The notes under the pieces are model-generated. The model was not told the DNA's origin. It ran no database searches and saw only the letters and a program-made list of their open reading frames with translations. This document shows positions 63,986-64,000 of a DNA stretch of 64,000 nucleotides, one piece after another. Position numbers and translations under genes: made by a program. This stretch comes from an uncultured bacterium (GTDB taxonomy: Bacteria > Bacillota_I > Bacilli_A > RFN20 > CAG-826): assembly GCA_949297805.1 (NCBI GenBank), contig CASFTG010000001.1:1-64000 (forward strand), in the 5' to 3' direction. Numbering within the stretch: the stretch's first letter is position 1; each line of letters starts with the position of its first letter.

Positions 63986-64000
63986 TGGTGCCCGAGGCCG
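63986..64000 (-). tRNA. 3' end of a tRNA (partial, identity unknown)
   Basis: The last 15 bases read on the minus strand as CGGCCTCGGGCACCA, i.e. acceptor CTCGGGC, discriminator A and CCA. The terminator behind it supports a tRNA gene running into the window. The anticodon lies outside. Confidence 0.55.

Overview
The window looks like chromosomal DNA of a low-gene-density-insertion Bacilli/Firmicutes lineage, probably a gut organism near the Erysipelotrichia or uncultured Mollicutes-like orders. Evidence: the core gene order (asp23-fakA-recG, rnc-ftsY-ylxM-ffh, rpsP-KH-rimM-trmD, rplS, rbgA-rnhB-dprA-topA-trmFO-xerC, rpsB-tsf-pyrH-frr-uppS-cdsA-dxr-rseP-polC) is the classical Firmicutes order, and PolC is present. 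TGA, TAA and TAG all end core genes and Trp is TGG, so the standard bacterial code (table 11) applies. Core genes are GC-moderate with many C/G-ending codons, and all five complete tRNAs read C- or G-ending codons. The exact taxon cannot be fixed from the sequence alone.

Layout. 1-622: end of an rRNA operon (23S 3' end, 5S, terminator). 652-4463: a membrane protein with prephenate-dehydratase-like lobes around a 2TM plus beta-rich module, then two minus-strand secreted paralogs, one broken in a G tract. 4646-8018: fucose-isomerase-like protein, Asp23, FakA. 8165-13538: a single-chain Type ISP-like restriction-modification enzyme and a GGCT-like protein inserted between fakA and recG. 13641-22640: recG, a nonsense-interrupted lipoprotein gene, rnc, the SRP genes, and a DUF3137-like/LemA pair. 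22812-24274: two decaying genes. 24340-46714: translation, envelope and replication core genes ending with polC. 46748-49650: tRNA-Pro, tRNA-Arg and an AT-rich island with a truncated serine recombinase, bounded by two copies of the same terminator. 49949-53162: PII-like protein, ppiB, LysR regulator with a divergent acetyltransferase/flavodoxin pair, tRNA-Ala. 53408-60780: GH31, lipoprotein, GNAT, a catalytic-Cys-less MsrA-like protein, GH3 and an alpha/beta hydrolase. 60796-60972: tRNA-Leu and tRNA-Arg. 61258-63790: an adenylation-domain/GNAT fusion with a downstream esterase. 63986-64000: 3' end of another tRNA.

How it works together. Most of the window is housekeeping: SRP targeting, tRNA modification, ribosome maturation, isoprenoid and phospholipid synthesis and DNA replication. 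The right third adds glycoside hydrolysis, surface lipoproteins and a possible small peptide or acyl-amino-acid pathway. A recurring feature is that many first genes of transcription units have no Shine-Dalgarno and a start codon 6-10 nt behind a TATAAT-type -10 box, which predicts leaderless or near-leaderless mRNAs. Genes inside operons and ribosomal-protein genes usually carry good AGGAGG sites. Several accessory genes are visibly decaying (in-frame stops and frameshifts).
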